A stretch of 64,000 nt of DNA, taken from assembly GCA_025506515.1 (NCBI GenBank), contig CM046452.1, positions 99,542,311 to 99,606,310 of the forward strand, in the 5' to 3' direction. This stretch comes from Flaveria trinervia. Lineage: Eukaryota > Streptophyta > Magnoliopsida > Asterales > Asteraceae. Positions 1-13,691 of this stretch are shown here, in pieces. The notes below the pieces were generated by a model. The model searched no databases. It was not told where the DNA came from and worked only from the letters and a program-made list of their open reading frames with translations. The position numbers were made by a program, and so were the translations under genes. How positions within the stretch are numbered: the stretch's first letter is position 1; the number at the start of each line of letters is the position of its first letter.

Positions 1-1280
1 AAATAGATAAAGATGATTTATTGAATACTTAATTATATGTCTTGCAAAATAATATAAAATTATTTAAAGTCATTTTATAAAGTTTTTAAACGTTTTAAAT
101 AATCTTTATAAAGGTCTTATAATGTCAAAACCCAAAATAAAGAATAAAAAATTTATATTGTTTTATAAGTTTCAAGAATTTAAACAAAAATTTAAGGAAT
201 ATATTATTAAATAATTATTATTTTAAACCAAGATAAATCGTTAGTGATCTTACGTATTTACATACTACGCAAGTATTTAATTTATACTAATTGATGAATA
301 AAGATTAGGCATTTAAGTGTGTGAAGTAAATAATTATTTATTTACAATATAACATGGTTAAATATTTAATTGAATATTTAATGATTTAAATAACTAATTG
401 ATTAATTATTTAAAGTATTTGTAAAATATAAATTTTAAAACGGTTTGAAATAATATGAGTTTGAACCATAATAATTTTTCTAACATTTTAAATAAAGTTT
501 ATTTTTATAAATCTCGTTATCCGTAAAGAAGGTAATTTAATTTAAAAATCATATGTTTTAAAATCCTTAAAAAAATTTAATTTAAAAATATCTATAATGT
601 TTTGGTTAACAAAACTATTTTTATATTAATATTATAATATACTAATAATTTTCAGAAATAAAAATATAAAGAAAATTAACTAAAATAAAACATGGCAGAG
701 GCTAACCAACGGGCCAAAGCCTAAAACTTGTTTTAAATAAAAAATAATTAATAAAAATCATACTTTAAATAACCTTCAAATCACTCAAGAACCCTAGATT
801 ACAAATGTTTCAAATTGAACCTCAAATTGATGTTGTTAATAAAATCAACCATAGGGCTTTGATTGCCCATGTGAAACCGAGTAGATAGATGTGTGAAAGT
901 TACATGATTAAGTTCGGATTTGATGAAGACGATAGCAAGAACCGCCGCGACTACACGAATGTTGATTCAAGGTGTAAACGTTGTTGTTAATCGAATTAAC
1001 TTTGCAAATAGATTCTAAAGTCGATGATAAGCAAAAGCCCTCTGTTAATTAGCAATGATTTGATCGATTTCACTATGAATGGGTTATGAATTTGATTCGT
1101 TTGTTTCGAGTATGATTCGATGTTTAACTTACGGTTTCAACTGCAATTAACCTTGTGCATTCATTCTAATTGATTAAGAATACGTTTATGGATGTATTAA
1201 TTAGACAATTGATTGGTTATTGCAACGAAACTTGTTTGGGTTTCAATTGAAGGTTCGGTTCGAGTACATAGGCATGAATT
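1..1280. other. AT-rich intergenic DNA, no gene seen
   Basis: The first ~700 bases are almost pure A/T with no open frame of note. From about 690 to 1280 the base composition rises and contains short gene-like or retroelement-like stretches, but no frame longer than a few dozen codons and no recognisable domain. It may be a decayed retroelement leading into the tandem repeats; that is inference only. Confidence 0.5.
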
Positions 1281-2776
1281 GACCGTTTAATTCAATCTAA
1301 ACGTGGTCATGCGTTCAAAAATGGGTCATGTAGCGATTTAATGAAATTAATTAGGTTAATATTGGTTATTCGAGGGGTGGTGTGGCTGCCGGAGGGTTGC
1401 CGGAGTCGGCCACCGAAAAAAACGGGTGTGAGGGAGGGAGGTTTGGGTCGTTTCACTCAAATTACACTTTTGGTCCCTCGCTTTTCATTAATTGTTATTT
1501 TATGTTAAAACTTCTATATTAAGTTTTAGAAAATACCAATTAGACCCTAAAATTATATGACTAATCAAATTAATTATTTATAAGTCTTTATAACTTTATA
1601 AAGTTTGTAAGTTTTATAATTTGTTTATTTATTTCAAGTAATTAAGATTTATAATTACTAATAAAACTTTATAACTCCAAATTATTTAAAACTCATAAAT
1701 AATATATAAAATCTCATAAACTTATAAATTAATTATATGGTAAAAAATTAATAAATATGAATTAAATCATAAATTAATACATTCATGACCGTTAAACTTT
1801 AATTTAAACGCAGTCATGCGTTCGAAAATGGGTCATGTAGCGATTTAATAGAATTAATTAGGTCAATATTGGTTATTCGAGGGGTGGTGTGGCCGCTGGA
1901 GTCGGCCATCGGAAAAACGAGTGTGAGGGAGGGAGGTATTGGTCGTTTCACTCAAATTACACTTCGGTCCCTTGTTTTTCATTAGTTGTTATTTTATGTT
2001 AAAACTTCTATAGTAAGTTTTAGAAAATACCAATTAGACCCTGAAATTATATGACTAGTCAAATTAATTATTTATAAGTCTTTATAACTTTATAAAGTTT
2101 GTAAGTTTTATAATTTGTTTATTTATTTCAAGTAATTAAGATTTATAATTACTAATAAAACTTTATAACTCCAAATTATTTAAAACTCATAAATAATATA
2201 TAAAATCTCATAAACTTATAAATTAATTATATGGTAAAAAATTAATAAATATGAATTAAATCATAAATTAATACATTCATGACCGGTTAAACTTTAATTT
2301 AAACGCAGTCATGCGTTCGAAAATGGGTCATGTAGCGATTTAATAGAATTAATTAGGTCAATATTGGTTATTCGAGGGGTGGTGTGGCCGCTGGAGTCGG
2401 CCATCGGAAAAACGAGTGTGAGGGAGGGAGGTATTGGTCGTTTCACTCAAATTACACTTTCGGTCCCTTGTTTTTCATTAGTTGTTATTTTATGTTAAAA
2501 CTTCTATAGTAAGTTTTAGAAAATACCAATTAGACCCTGAAATTATATGACTAGTCAAATTAATTATTTATAAGTCTTTATAACTTATAAAGTTTGTAAG
2601 TTTTATAATTTGTTTATTTATTTCAAGTAATTAAGAGTTATAGTTACTAATAAAACTTTATAACTCCAAATTACTTAAAACTCATAAATAATATATAAAA
2701 TCTCATAAACTTATAGATTAATTATATGGTAAAAAATTAATAAATATGAATTAAATCACAAATTAATACATTCATG
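1281..2776. repeat. Three tandem ~500 bp repeat units
   Basis: Three head-to-tail copies start at about 1281, 1787 and 2281, each opening with GACCG and ending with TACATTCATG (lengths about 506, 494 and 496). Each unit has a GC-rich core (around 1370-1445, 1875-1940 and 2370-2430) containing GAGGGGTGGTGTGGC and GTGAGGGAGGGAGG, followed by a very AT-rich half. Units 2 and 3 are nearly identical; unit 1 is more diverged and carries extra bases in the core. No coding frame runs through a unit. This looks like a short satellite-type array or tandem duplication of a piece of an older element. Confidence 0.9.
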
Positions 2777-3511
2777 GTTTTATTTTAAATCTTCAAAATG
2801 AATGTAGTTGTTTGATTAATGTGCTTGATATATACAACCACGAAAGGAGTTCGGATCCATATTTTTAAAAATAGCAGATGTTACACATAACTTCTGAAGT
2901 CATTTATTTATTGATCTATACTAACAAATCAAAATATTTTAAAGTCATACGATATTTTTCTAGGCACTCTACCTCATCATCATTTAAGCTCAGTTCACAT
3001 GTCTTTATTAAATATAAATGTATATGTGATAGATCCATATTTACCAAAAAACAATTATAATTCATTATTAAATTCTTATTTTTGAAAATATAAATGACAT
3101 GGAAAGAGTCGCAAATGTTTTTTTAATTATTTTTAATAATTAAATTTTATCATAAAATAATATTGGAATCAAGATTCGTTCATACACTCTGTGTTCATGT
3201 GATACATTTTTACTCAAATTTTTTAAAAAATTAGATTTTATTTATTTATTTATCTGTTGATTAAATTACATTTCAATCCATTTGTTTGTTTTATATCATA
3301 ATTGAAAAGATGTTGTAAAGTTATTATAAAATGTTATGTTAGATGTGAATATATAATTCTTCATACTATATAATTATATAATTAATATAAAAAATTTTAA
3401 AATCAGGCACTATATGCAAATAAATATATATAATATATTCTTGTGAATAATAATTATTGTTTGTTCACATATTATTGTTTATAATTTAAATATGTTTGTT
3501 ATATATAATAA
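2777..3511. other. AT-rich intergenic DNA, nothing recognised
   Basis: A/T-dominated sequence between the tandem array and the first Helitron. Short frames such as that at 2878-3060 have no family resemblance and no codon bias I can see. Confidence 0.5.
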
Positions 3512-4579
3512 CTAGTTTAGTTCCCGTGTAATACACGGATTGAACAAATAAAAAATTAAATAATTATTAAAAAAAATTTATGCATTATAAAATCATGCTT
3601 GAAGATAAAATATGATTATAAGTATATATAAATAGCTACTTTAACTAAATAAACAATAATATATGTTTCTCAAACTTTTATTTTATAAAATAATTGTGAA
3701 TTTTTGTTTTTAAAGAGTGTGTTAAAAAAAAAGGTTTTTAATTTATTAAATATATATTTTTTAATTTGAAAATAGTATGAGTAATATTATTAGTATTAAA
3801 TATTATTATTAATAATATAAAAAAAATTGAGAAAGTAAGTATAAAAAGATCTATAACAGTTTCATGCTTATTTTAGTTTTTTTAAGATAGATAGATAGGT
3901 TAAATACTCATTAAGTAAATTGTAATTTTAATATAAAATATATATGTAAAATAAACATGAATAGTTACAGTATAATAATATAATGTAAAAAATAACTAAA
4001 ATTATATATAGGTAATAGTTCAAGAAATAAACAAAGTTATACCAATTTTTAACTCTCTTATGTATTTTAAATATTCGTTTTAAGATTTTTTGTGAAAAAA
4101 TATTTTTTATAAAAATATTATTATAAAAAATATCATTTTTAATTATTCTATTTATTATAATAATATTGTTTTAAAAAAATCATCTGTTTATAATTTTTTT
4201 TAAAAACAAAACAATTTTAAATTAAGTTGTTTACAAATGTTTAATGTTTTAGAAAATTTCATATTATATAAAAATTTAGTTTTTTGTTATTTAAATTTTA
4301 ATTAAAAGTTGTTATTTTTAATTTCCTTCATGAAATCTATTTTAAAAAAAGCTAGTTTAATTAAAAAAAAGAATAGACAAGAAAGAGAAAGATAACAATT
4401 AACAAAATTTATTTTTAATAAGAGAGAGATATTTGTTTGAGTATTTAAATTACTATAACACCCTTTGTAGGGAAAATTAATATGTGAATGTTAAAAAATG
4501 ACAAGTGTCAAAAATATAAGTTAATGAGATGACAAGTGGCAAAAAAAACTTTGCTTTATTATAGGTTATAAATTATAGA
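3512..4579 (-). mobile_element. Non-autonomous Helitron
   Basis: On the minus strand the element begins TCTATAATTTATAACC (5' end at 4579) and ends with CTAG at 3515-3512. About 10 bases before CTAG there is a perfect-arm hairpin CCGTGTATTACACGG. It sits between an A and a T, as Helitrons do (host T at 4580 and A at 3511 on the plus strand). Near the 5' end are the motifs GACACTTGTCAT and GCCACTTGTCAT, which recur in related copies in this window. The interior is AT-rich and holds no Rep/helicase frame, so it is non-autonomous. Two other elements here (39151-40155 and 63371-63944) share both termini. Confidence 0.8.
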
Positions 4580-4949
4580 TTTCACTGATTCATTAATGTC
4601 ATACACTCATACCTATAAAATATGTTAGATTATACATAGATAATTCTAGAGTTAAGTTTTGTTTTTTTATAAGGTTTGATAAAAATAACTATATTTCTCC
4701 AAAAGATTAAATATATTGATTTACCTACAAAAGTTATAAAATTTATTTCAATTTCAATCCAATATTTCATTAGTTATTTCAACTTAAATTCAAAATAATA
4801 AACTTTTGGATCAAAACTGAAACAAGTGATAGAAACTTTTGGACTGAAATTGATGTTGTTTAAACTTTTGGAGGAAAATAATTATTTTGTTATAAATTAA
4901 AGTGCAAAATTGAAATCAATTTTAATATCTATTATACAGTTTTTTTATT

Positions 4950-4985
4950 ATTTTTATACGTGTGACACACTTGTATTTAACCTAG
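4950..4985 (+). mobile_element. Possible Helitron 3' end
   Basis: A short stem ACGTGTGACACACTTGT is followed 10 bases later by CTAG (4982-4985) and then T, the layout of a Helitron 3' terminus. I could not find a convincing matching 5' TC end upstream, so the body of the element is undefined. Confidence 0.3.
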
Positions 4986-7743
4986 TATAATACCAATAAA
5001 TTCGAATTTCACACCATTGAATTTTCATCCAAAATTTTTGTTTGGCTAAACAAGAGTTGGTATTATTAACCATAGTTAGAAATTTCTATTGTTTTTCGCT
5101 ATTTTTTTCTTTTCATTTTACAACTTCTTGAATCCTATTTTCTTCCTCATTAAAAATTACCTTACATTAGGACTCTAGGGTCCGTTTAGAGTAAAATCAT
5201 GTTGGGTGGCAATAGTGGATGTCATAATGGAATAGTTAAGATGGCCAATAAAAAACAATGACTTTAATTGCGGTTAGGCGTATGATTTGATACGAAAAAA
5301 TTCATTAATATATGGGATTTATAGTTTTGTTACAGTTAAAAAAGAACGCACTTATGAGATTCACGTGTTAAAATAATTATTTTTATGGAGTTATGGGTGG
5401 GCCAAGCTAGAGGAGAGGGGTGCGAATTTCTTTTTAATGTTATACTTTTTTTCTTCGTTGTAAGTTTATTAGATTTTTAGTTTTTTGATAGCTTCGTTTT
5501 TAATATGTGTTCTGTTTGCCGTAAAAATACTCTTAAAAAAATGCAACAAAAGTTTTAAAAATACGTGACAAGTAGTTAAACGTCTTTCGATAAACACTTA
5601 TATTTATTCTACATGTAATAGCACTGTGCTAACAGTTTACAAAGCACGATGAAACACCAATGCACCTTTAGCAATGCAGATATAGATTTTTTTAAACGGG
5701 TAACGAATACTACAAGTCCGATCATCCGGGTAAACCCATTGGTGAAAGGTCACATCACAATAAATGGTATAATCAAAGAAATACCAAACCTGGTTGTATG
5801 CATAAACAAAGAGGACGCAAAATCTGGCTTGTAGAATATAATACATCTTTATTTCTGTCGAAATGAAAATATCTTAACACGTTTTCTAACATTTAGCTGA
5901 TTATCAATCGTTGCATCATGAAATAGTCAAGAAATAATATAACATTTGCTCTTGATGTCAAAACAGCAAATATGTATCAACTAAAACGGAAATAACTTGT
6001 CTGAATTTTCGAATTAATCGTAAACTCATGTGTTTCTTGTGATAAAAGACGACAGTGAAAATGATGATGCACATCTTGTATCCTAAGAGGAAATGGGAGA
6101 AGATCCAACAACAAGACGATATTTATTTCCAAACCATAAGAATTCAATATGTATTGAGTGTGTGTATATAAGGATGGGTGTGGTTTGGGTAATTTCTTTA
6201 ATGTAACTGGAATTTGTCAAATAAATTGGATTAAAAAAAGTGGATTTGAAATTCAAATAAATTAAATCCACCATAAGAATTAAATATTATATTTATTTTA
6301 TGTATTTATATTATAAATAGTGTGAATACGCCGCGATGCGGTGGGGTCGTGAAGCCGTGAAAATACTAAGGCTGAAATGTTACCATGAAGCTGCATGTTA
6401 GAAGGTTAAAAGAACATTAGTGACGTTGAAAACATTTGAAACTTTAAATATTTTAAATACAAAACGAAAGCTCCCGCAAATCTTTGGTTGCGACGAAGGT
6501 GTTGATAATATTTGAAACTTTATGTAAAAAGAAATCAGTTATAAAACTTTACGTTGTTAAGGAAATTGCATGCCAAAACTTTATGAGACATTAAAATTTC
6601 AAGTTCATAAAAGAAAACGAAAAAAAAAATCATGAGAGTGTAACAAACAAATATATAATAATATGACATAAAATATAAATATAATTAAACTTGTGTCTAT
6701 TGTAACTTTTTAGGTAAATTAATATGAAACGACATGAATTGAAGCTTGTATCATGTTGATCAAGATTTGTGAATTGTATTTTTAACATAAAAACACAGTA
6801 AATAAACTAAAGAAAGTAAAACAAACATGAAAAAGAGCAACCGTCAAAGATTTGTCTATGCATGTTAATTTCATTTTAAACAATTTAACCTGTGCACACA
6901 ATAAAATCCTACCATTTGTTCAACTTTTAGTGTTTGTTTATGAGGAAATCACGTTGAGTGGCAACGTGTAAAGAGGAAGTATGCGAATTTAAAAATAATT
7001 AAAAAATAGCTATGCAATGATGAGTTGTACACTATGCATATATGATGAGCTATATGCTTTTTAAAGTTATAGTAATAACTATTTCAATACAATGGTACTT
7101 TGGCTCTTTTTCTAAAAGTTAATAGAACAATTGAATTGAGTAAGTAAATGGTTTGTAGCTGATTGGGACAAAATTGAAAACATAACGATTAAATTGATCA
7201 AATTAAAACAATTAAATGAAAAGAGTTATAAGTATATATCAAAACAGGAATTAAAACTCTAATTTACTCCAACTTTAGATATGAATTTGGAGTCCTGATA
7301 ACCGTATATCTAAAAGTATAAAGGAAAGATAAATCTATTTAAATAATTTTTTGTAAAGTGTCATATTTAAAAAATGACTACATCAATTGCGTACAAGGAA
7401 TGAATGAATGAGTAACCAATAAAAAAATCTAATATCATTTGAATAACTTATTAAAAATTTTCAATAAGACTTTGATTAGTGATAATTTAGTATAAAAAAT
7501 AATCCACACCATAAAAAGACGCAGAATAAGATCAACAATCTATTTGCGTTAAAAGTGGCGTCCCATTAATCACGAAATGATGTTCTATTGGAAATTCTTT
7601 CACTTAACCTTCCACTACAAGCCACTATCTAATTTTATAATAACCTATATATCTATATATAAATGCAAGTCCCCAATTATTTGTTTCTTTTTTAATATTA
7701 CATGGAAAAATCAGTCGGCTAGCGATTGATTCTTTACTATTTA
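4986..7743. other. Intergenic DNA with a SINE-like fragment only
   Basis: About 2.7 kb of moderately AT-rich DNA. Apart from the SINE-like stretch near 5690-5765 I see no gene or structured element. Short frames around 5640-5850 and 6083-6274 fall on repeats or low-complexity sequence. Confidence 0.5.
5690..5765 (-). repeat. Fragment related to the SINE at 25135
   Basis: The stretch CCGGGTAAACCCATTGGTG and its flanks match the 3' part of the SINE at 25135-25403 (CCGGGTAAACCCAATGACG), in the same minus orientation and also ending in an A-rich tail on the minus strand (T run at 5688-5694). Similarity fades upstream, and I could not define a target duplication. Confidence 0.4.
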
Positions 7744-8042
7744 GCGTGCGTTTGTTTCATATAATGTTTTGCAAAGGAAATGAAATTAAAATTAGAATCT
7801 TATTAAATTTGATAATATGTTTGGTTGATAAATTTTCAATGAAATTGAAATTTTTTAATATTTTAAACATTCAATTGAATTGTTAAGCATTCTATGGATA
7901 AGTGAAAGGAACGTGGATTCCAATGAATTATGAAAAATTTTCCAATTTTAATTTCATTCGTTGACTAACAAAACATGATTTTAAATAGAAAATTTTTAAT
8001 TCGAATTTCAATTTCTGAGAATTCTATGAACCAAACGGGACC
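7744..8042. mobile_element. Tourist-like (PIF/Harbinger) MITE
   Basis: A 299 bp element with imperfect terminal inverted repeats: left GCGTGCGTTTGTTTCATA, right end reverse-complemented GGTCCCGTTTGGTTCATA. TTA lies on both sides (7741-7743 and 8043-8045), the 3 bp target duplication typical of PIF/Harbinger MITEs. No coding capacity. Confidence 0.65.
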
Positions 8043-9028
8043 TTAGTATTTCATTAGCCCCTTCACATATCTGGTTTAAAAAAAAATTTGTTGTTATATT
8101 TTTTAGTGAATTATCATTTTCCTCATTGTGGTTTGATTATATTTATTATATTCATCCAAAAAAATTTGATTATATTTATTATATTCATCCAAAAAATTTC
8201 TTCTTGCATTTAACTCATCATTGTTGGGAAATGTTATTATTTTCATCCAAAAATTTAGTTACATAGTTTTTAAAATGTTAAATATTCATCGTTAAAATGG
8301 TATTTATGTAAATTTTTATATAAAAACAAAATCCTAATTTATGTTTGTGTTGTTATTAAAATTTTTATCACAGAATTCATGTAATTGGATGAAAATATCA
8401 ACTTATTCAAACCTTAGAGAACCAAATGTAAGAAAAAACATTTTTGGATAAAAATGATAAATATCACCAAACCATAGGGAGGAAACAATAATTCACTCTA
8501 TATCTTTTAGACTATAATATATTACGGTAGAAAATGGCAGTGGAAGCCGGACAGGTTTGGACAAATATGTTGAGATGGCCAGATGGGTTATCATCGGTGA
8601 CGTTAGGGTAGATTACTCGCAATGTGACAACGCGGCGTCCACAAAATCAAGTTTAACAAATCAATGTGTCTTTGCAGTCTTGACCGCCATATGCTTGATG
8701 TGTTTGCAAGCGCATGAATTATAAGAACACAAATAAATAAATAAATAAATAAAAGAGTAAATACACAGATGATCGGTATGTTGATTCAAAAAATCACTTT
8801 TATGTTTACATGAGTGAACTAGCATCAGCTTGAATGTTTGCATGAGCTAGGTGGCTCGAGCTAAATTAAGAACGACCTTTTACTGAGCAAATTTCTAGTT
8901 GAACAGCACTAACTTTACCATAAGAAAATTTGCAGTTATATCAAAATTATTATAATGATCTTACATGTGTTGGAAGTAACCATGCAACTTATGAATGATT
9001 TGTTGGATTGAAATAACAAAAATATGCA
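8043..9028. other. Intergenic region downstream of PheRS
   Basis: This is the 3' flank of the minus-strand PheRS gene and holds its 3' UTR and presumed poly(A) site. It contains the short duplication at 8132-8196 and an AAAT microsatellite near 8730-8752. No further gene seen. Confidence 0.5.
8132..8196. repeat. Two-copy tandem repeat of ~33 bp
   Basis: TTTGATTATATTTATTATAT plus TCATCCAAAAAA occurs twice back to back (about 8132-8164 and 8165-8196), with only a one-base difference in the A run. Confidence 0.85.
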
Positions 9029-12000
9029 TCATCTTAGTTCAACATTCATCTGGCTTTGCACCTGATCTCGAACACTCAACTGCATCGAATTCATCCACCA
9101 AATCATAATGTTTATTAATACTATCCTTGTTAAAAGAAGATGATTCAAAATTAAAAAAAAAACGTGTTTTAATGAAAAAAATATATAAATATACCTGTAG
9201 CTCGTTTATTTCCTCGTCTGTAAGAGAACGCTCCATGGAGCGATATGTAATCCTATAACAATGACTAGTCCTTCCTTTCTTGTTGGTGAAGTTGTCAATC
9301 AATTGTACCTGAACATATTTTGGGTGTTTATTATTCATACTAATATCAATAAATATATGAATAATCAATTAGCGAAAAGATCGAAGACAATTTTATACCT
9401 CCTCAGCAAGATCACCGGCAACGCCTCTAACGATTTCACAAAGATTGTTTTCAGTGAATGAGTCATTGATCCAGAAACTCATGTCTTTATAACAAGGTGG
9501 ATACTGCATATCATATTATTTATCAGGAATTATTCATGAGCTTGAGTGAACCACAAGGCTAACACAAAGATATGTTTCATGTTAACCTTTGGCAAACAGT
9601 ATGCACCTAGATGCCAGCTCATACCTTTGAAAATGGCTTGAATTTTATCCCAAGTTGACCTTTAGTAAACTGCATCAACAACATTATATTTGATAAGCTA
9701 TCCATCCAAAAAAACCACAAAAAGTAGGTGTGACAATTTCGACCCATTAACTAATGCATGGGTTGATATGGGAATTTTTTTTTATCACAAACGGGTCAAG
9801 CGGGTAATCCTAAAATGAGTTTAAGAGGGAATTGGATTGAAAAACAAACTAGTGTTGAAATAATATAATTTTTGTAACCATATACGGCAAATAAGTAACA
9901 AGATAAGGACAAAGGTGTTTTCGGCCAACCAGTTTTAGCCTGTAACATAACCTGGAAATTTGGGACTAGTAAAGTACCTGAGACGTGAATCGCTTGTCTG
10001 TAGACCAAAAAAGTCGAATGTCAGGGATATCAAATAGGACCATAGCCAAACGTTCCAATCCAAGTCCAAAAGCCCAAGCCACATTATCAGTTTTCCCACC
10101 GCGTTTCAATATTTCTTGTTCCATCACCCCGCAACCAAGAACCTCCAACCACTTCTCCTGAACAATCAATTATAATACATAATACTTCTATTAAAAAAGT
10201 TGCGGCATGCACACCGTTTAAACAAAATCCCAAAAAGGTACTTCTCAATCACTTCTGATTTGGAAATAACAAAAGGATTTGTCAACAAAATTAACGTCAC
10301 ATAGTAGTTCATTGGTCAACTAGTTAAACTGCACATTAATGGGAAAAGTTTTGTATGAAATTAATGTAATTATTATCTGGTAATGATATACTAGTGAATC
10401 AAGAGAAAACTTTACCTGAAAATATATCTCGAGTTCAAAAGATGGGTTTGTGAATGGAAAGTAAGTGTCAACCCATCGCATTTCAACAGCACCTGAACAT
10501 TTCAATGGTTTTTAAATGCAAAAAACACACTTAATTTCAACTCAAAACGTATATGTAGCTCATGATTGCATACCAAATGACTAAGTAAAAGTTCACTTTA
10601 TTAGTTACTTGCATCTCGACTTCACAAACAAAATATTAAATACTAAATCACGATCAACTATGCATTTAGATCCTAATTTCAATTTCTTACCAAAAAGGTG
10701 TCGTGCCAAACCCTCGAGACTAGCTTTTAGATCATTTGCAGCATATAAAGTTCCATCCATGCCAGAATCATTCCAATCGTTTGGACTGAACACTCTAACT
10801 CCTTCCATCTGCACACTCTCATACAAGAATTATAACCTGCATGGCTACATAACTTTTGGGGGTGTTTGGTCGTGTAGTAATATTGTGACTTGAATCTAAT
10901 AATAAAATAACCTGTTGATTAAAGCTAGGGATAGGTAGGTAATTTCACCTTTTCCCAATAGTCAGTTGCTCCTTTTCTCCATATGATTATTTAAACTATA
11001 GGCGATAAAACTGGCTCGTCACCAGAAGGGGTAATTCTATATACGGCCTAGATTGGTAGACCCGAAACACTTTTTGTGAAAAAAGACTTCATATATGATT
11101 AAGGTCTCAAACATGAATTCATGATGACAAATATTATATTAATTCTACCAATCAAGAAATAATCTAATATCTTGAATAAAAAAGATTTAAGAGTTTTATG
11201 CGTTAAAAATCCATGGATGACTTTTAACAATTTTGACCAGCTTGCCCATTAACCTGTATTCTTTTAAGCTATTTCTTTATTTTACTCTTTTGACCTTAAG
11301 GATAAAACATTACCAGAATTAATCAATACATAAGTAAATGGATAGTAATTAGATAATCATAGTCATTTATCACATACATACCCTTATTTAACTGTAATAT
11401 TATAGATTATATATGCTTCAAACAACTTCGGATACCTGATGAAATACAGGATAATGAGTTGAATCAATTGAGTCTCTTCGATAAACATCGCCGGTAACAA
11501 GAAAATTGGTATATCCTTTTCTTAGTAACTCAGCCTGATGTGCACTAGTGTGACACCTCAGCACGGTTTCAGCGTCAATGTAGTAAGTATCATTGTAACT
11601 CCTGCTCACATGATCAGCAGGCACCAAGACATCATCAAAGTTCTGCATGCAGAAAGGATATTAAATTGTTATCAGAAGATATAAAAATGTTTAATTAAAT
11701 GATAATAACAAATTTATTACATAGTTATGACATGTCATTCAGTATTTTCTTTTTCAATTTTTTGTCCACTTCCAACCAGAAAACCACAATGTTGATCTAT
11801 GCAACTGATTTTATTCATCCTTGGTATTTTAGCATAAATTTAAGTAATCACAGTCCAATAATCTCAAAGGGTATGTTCTTTGTAGTAACGTTAAGGCATA
11901 CCTGTTTGGTAGTAACAATGGGGCACAAATCATCAAACTTATGAAACTGATTGTTATAGTTGGAGTCAAAATACTCATAAATTGCATTCTTGAGGATCCC

Positions 12001-13566
12001 AAGGGGATGATTATCTCTCCTATGAAGTTGTAATCCAAGTTTAGTAAATATTAGATCCGGGACATTATTTGTCGGTTCATCCTTAACCACATCTGTATCA
12101 CAAAATTATCAGTGTAGACTAAATCAGGATTAAATATCAACAAGCTAGTATGATGAAAGGATATGAAACTTCACTTTTAGAATCAATCAAATCTGTTTGG
12201 CTCTGAAAGTCTAACAACCTACTTTTGAACTTTGAATTGATGTAATCCATCTCATCACAGATCTCATTACCTCATATAAGAAACACCAAAACTTAAACAA
12301 AAACAACATATTTAAAAAGAGCTATATATGGTATTAAAGAACCTATTATGATTGGGAGGTAAATTTAGTATCTTTCTGTTAGTAATACACTTCACAAAGT
12401 TGAAAACAATAATCAATTTCTTTCTGAAACAAAGAGAAAAAGAAAGAAAGATCCAAGTAAGTTTGAAACTGGAGGGAGCTAGGCATTTGTAAGTGTACCT
12501 CTTTTCTGAACCGTAGGAGTTCAAATCCAGGCTTATAATTAATAACTATAATACTAGCAGAACCAATTACTTTCAAAACAAAAAATCATTATCTCATAAA
12601 TTAGTTCAGGTTGTCATCATCCAATAACCTTTTATTTTTTACACTTGACTATGTTCTCATCTAACCGAAAGTGCTTCACTTTAGTCAAATGTATAAACAA
12701 TGAAAGCGTATAGGAAGATTGTGGATTAACATCAATAGTAATAATAACCTGTAAGTGGCAAACAGATTATTACAGATTAAAATTCTACAAAGAAAGAAAT
12801 GGGCAAAGTGCAACAATTATAACATACTTGTAATTCGTTCTTATTTGGGCACAAGACTTTGAGAATAGTTTCAATTTTTTTCAAACTTGATTATTATCAT
12901 CTCCATCCAAATAAAAAACAGAACAATAACCTCTACCGTGCTGTCAAAATTCAAGGGCTTTATAACTGTTTTGCTAATTGAATAAGCTGGATGATTTTCA
13001 TAATGATTTAATAACAAAATCTGAATGATTTCCATAACCATGCTGAAAGACTGGATTAGTTCAGCAGTGATCTTGAAATTAGCAACTAACCCTAATCAAG
13101 TGTTTGCTACTTATTGCACTTTGCCCATTTGAAACTGATAACAGGAAAGATTGATTAATTACAATCCCAGACAAGGTTTCTCGAATCAAACAATCTTCAA
13201 TTATCCACCATGAATTTCATAAATCAGAAAGTATTCCATAAGAAATCAAAACGAAAGAGGAAAGATATGGTAGATTGCATCATTACACATTACACAATCA
13301 AAAAAGAAAGGATACCCAGATCATGAAATGCGATGGGATGAAGAGGGGTAAGGAATCGCAATACCTTGTTTGGAAATTTGAACTCCACCGAGTTCAAGGA
13401 GTGAAGAAGCTACTGTTTGAGTGGATTTGTGTCTGCGAATGAAAGGTGAGGAGACAGAGATGAAGGTGTTGAAACCATTGTTGGTTTTGGTAATGGTTTT
13501 GGTGGAGTCAAGGAAGAAAGAGGGTTTGGAGAAAAGGATGTGGTGAGCAAAGGTGAGTGCAGCCAT
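9029..13566 (-). CDS. Phenylalanine--tRNA ligase, chloroplastic/mitochondrial
   Basis: Monomeric organellar class II PheRS that charges tRNA-Phe in plastids and mitochondria. Ten exons (13365-13566, 11902-12092, 11436-11642, 10691-10808, 10416-10492, 9978-10157, 9625-9669, 9399-9503, 9195-9308, 9029-9079) all join in phase at GT/AG sites and give 429 aa, the usual family length. Residues 1-65 are a Ser/Thr-rich transit peptide. Motif 2 (GDVYRRD, ~182-188), the aminoacylation core and motif 3 (GLGLERLAM, ~296-304) are present. The C-terminal ferredoxin-like anticodon-binding domain (FDX-ACB) includes SMERSLTDEE near residue 400. Start: an in-frame ATG lies six codons upstream (13584), but the second Met (MAALTF) is the more conventional transit-peptide start; either is possible. 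The next gene upstream, on the same strand, is the beta-galactosidase, whose stop lies 840 bp away. Family identity is near certain. Confidence 0.95.
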
Positions 13567-13691
13567 GGTGGTATGGGATTGCAAGACGCACCACAGGCTT
13601 TCGAGTGTTTGGATTGTAATGGATTATGTTTGATTTTAGCACAACTTTTATTCACTAATTGATTTTTTATCATCTAAACTCGAACATTAAA

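Noticed and set aside
5637..5846. Overlapping frames on both strands
   Set aside because: They overlie the SINE-like fragment, whose sequence is open by chance.
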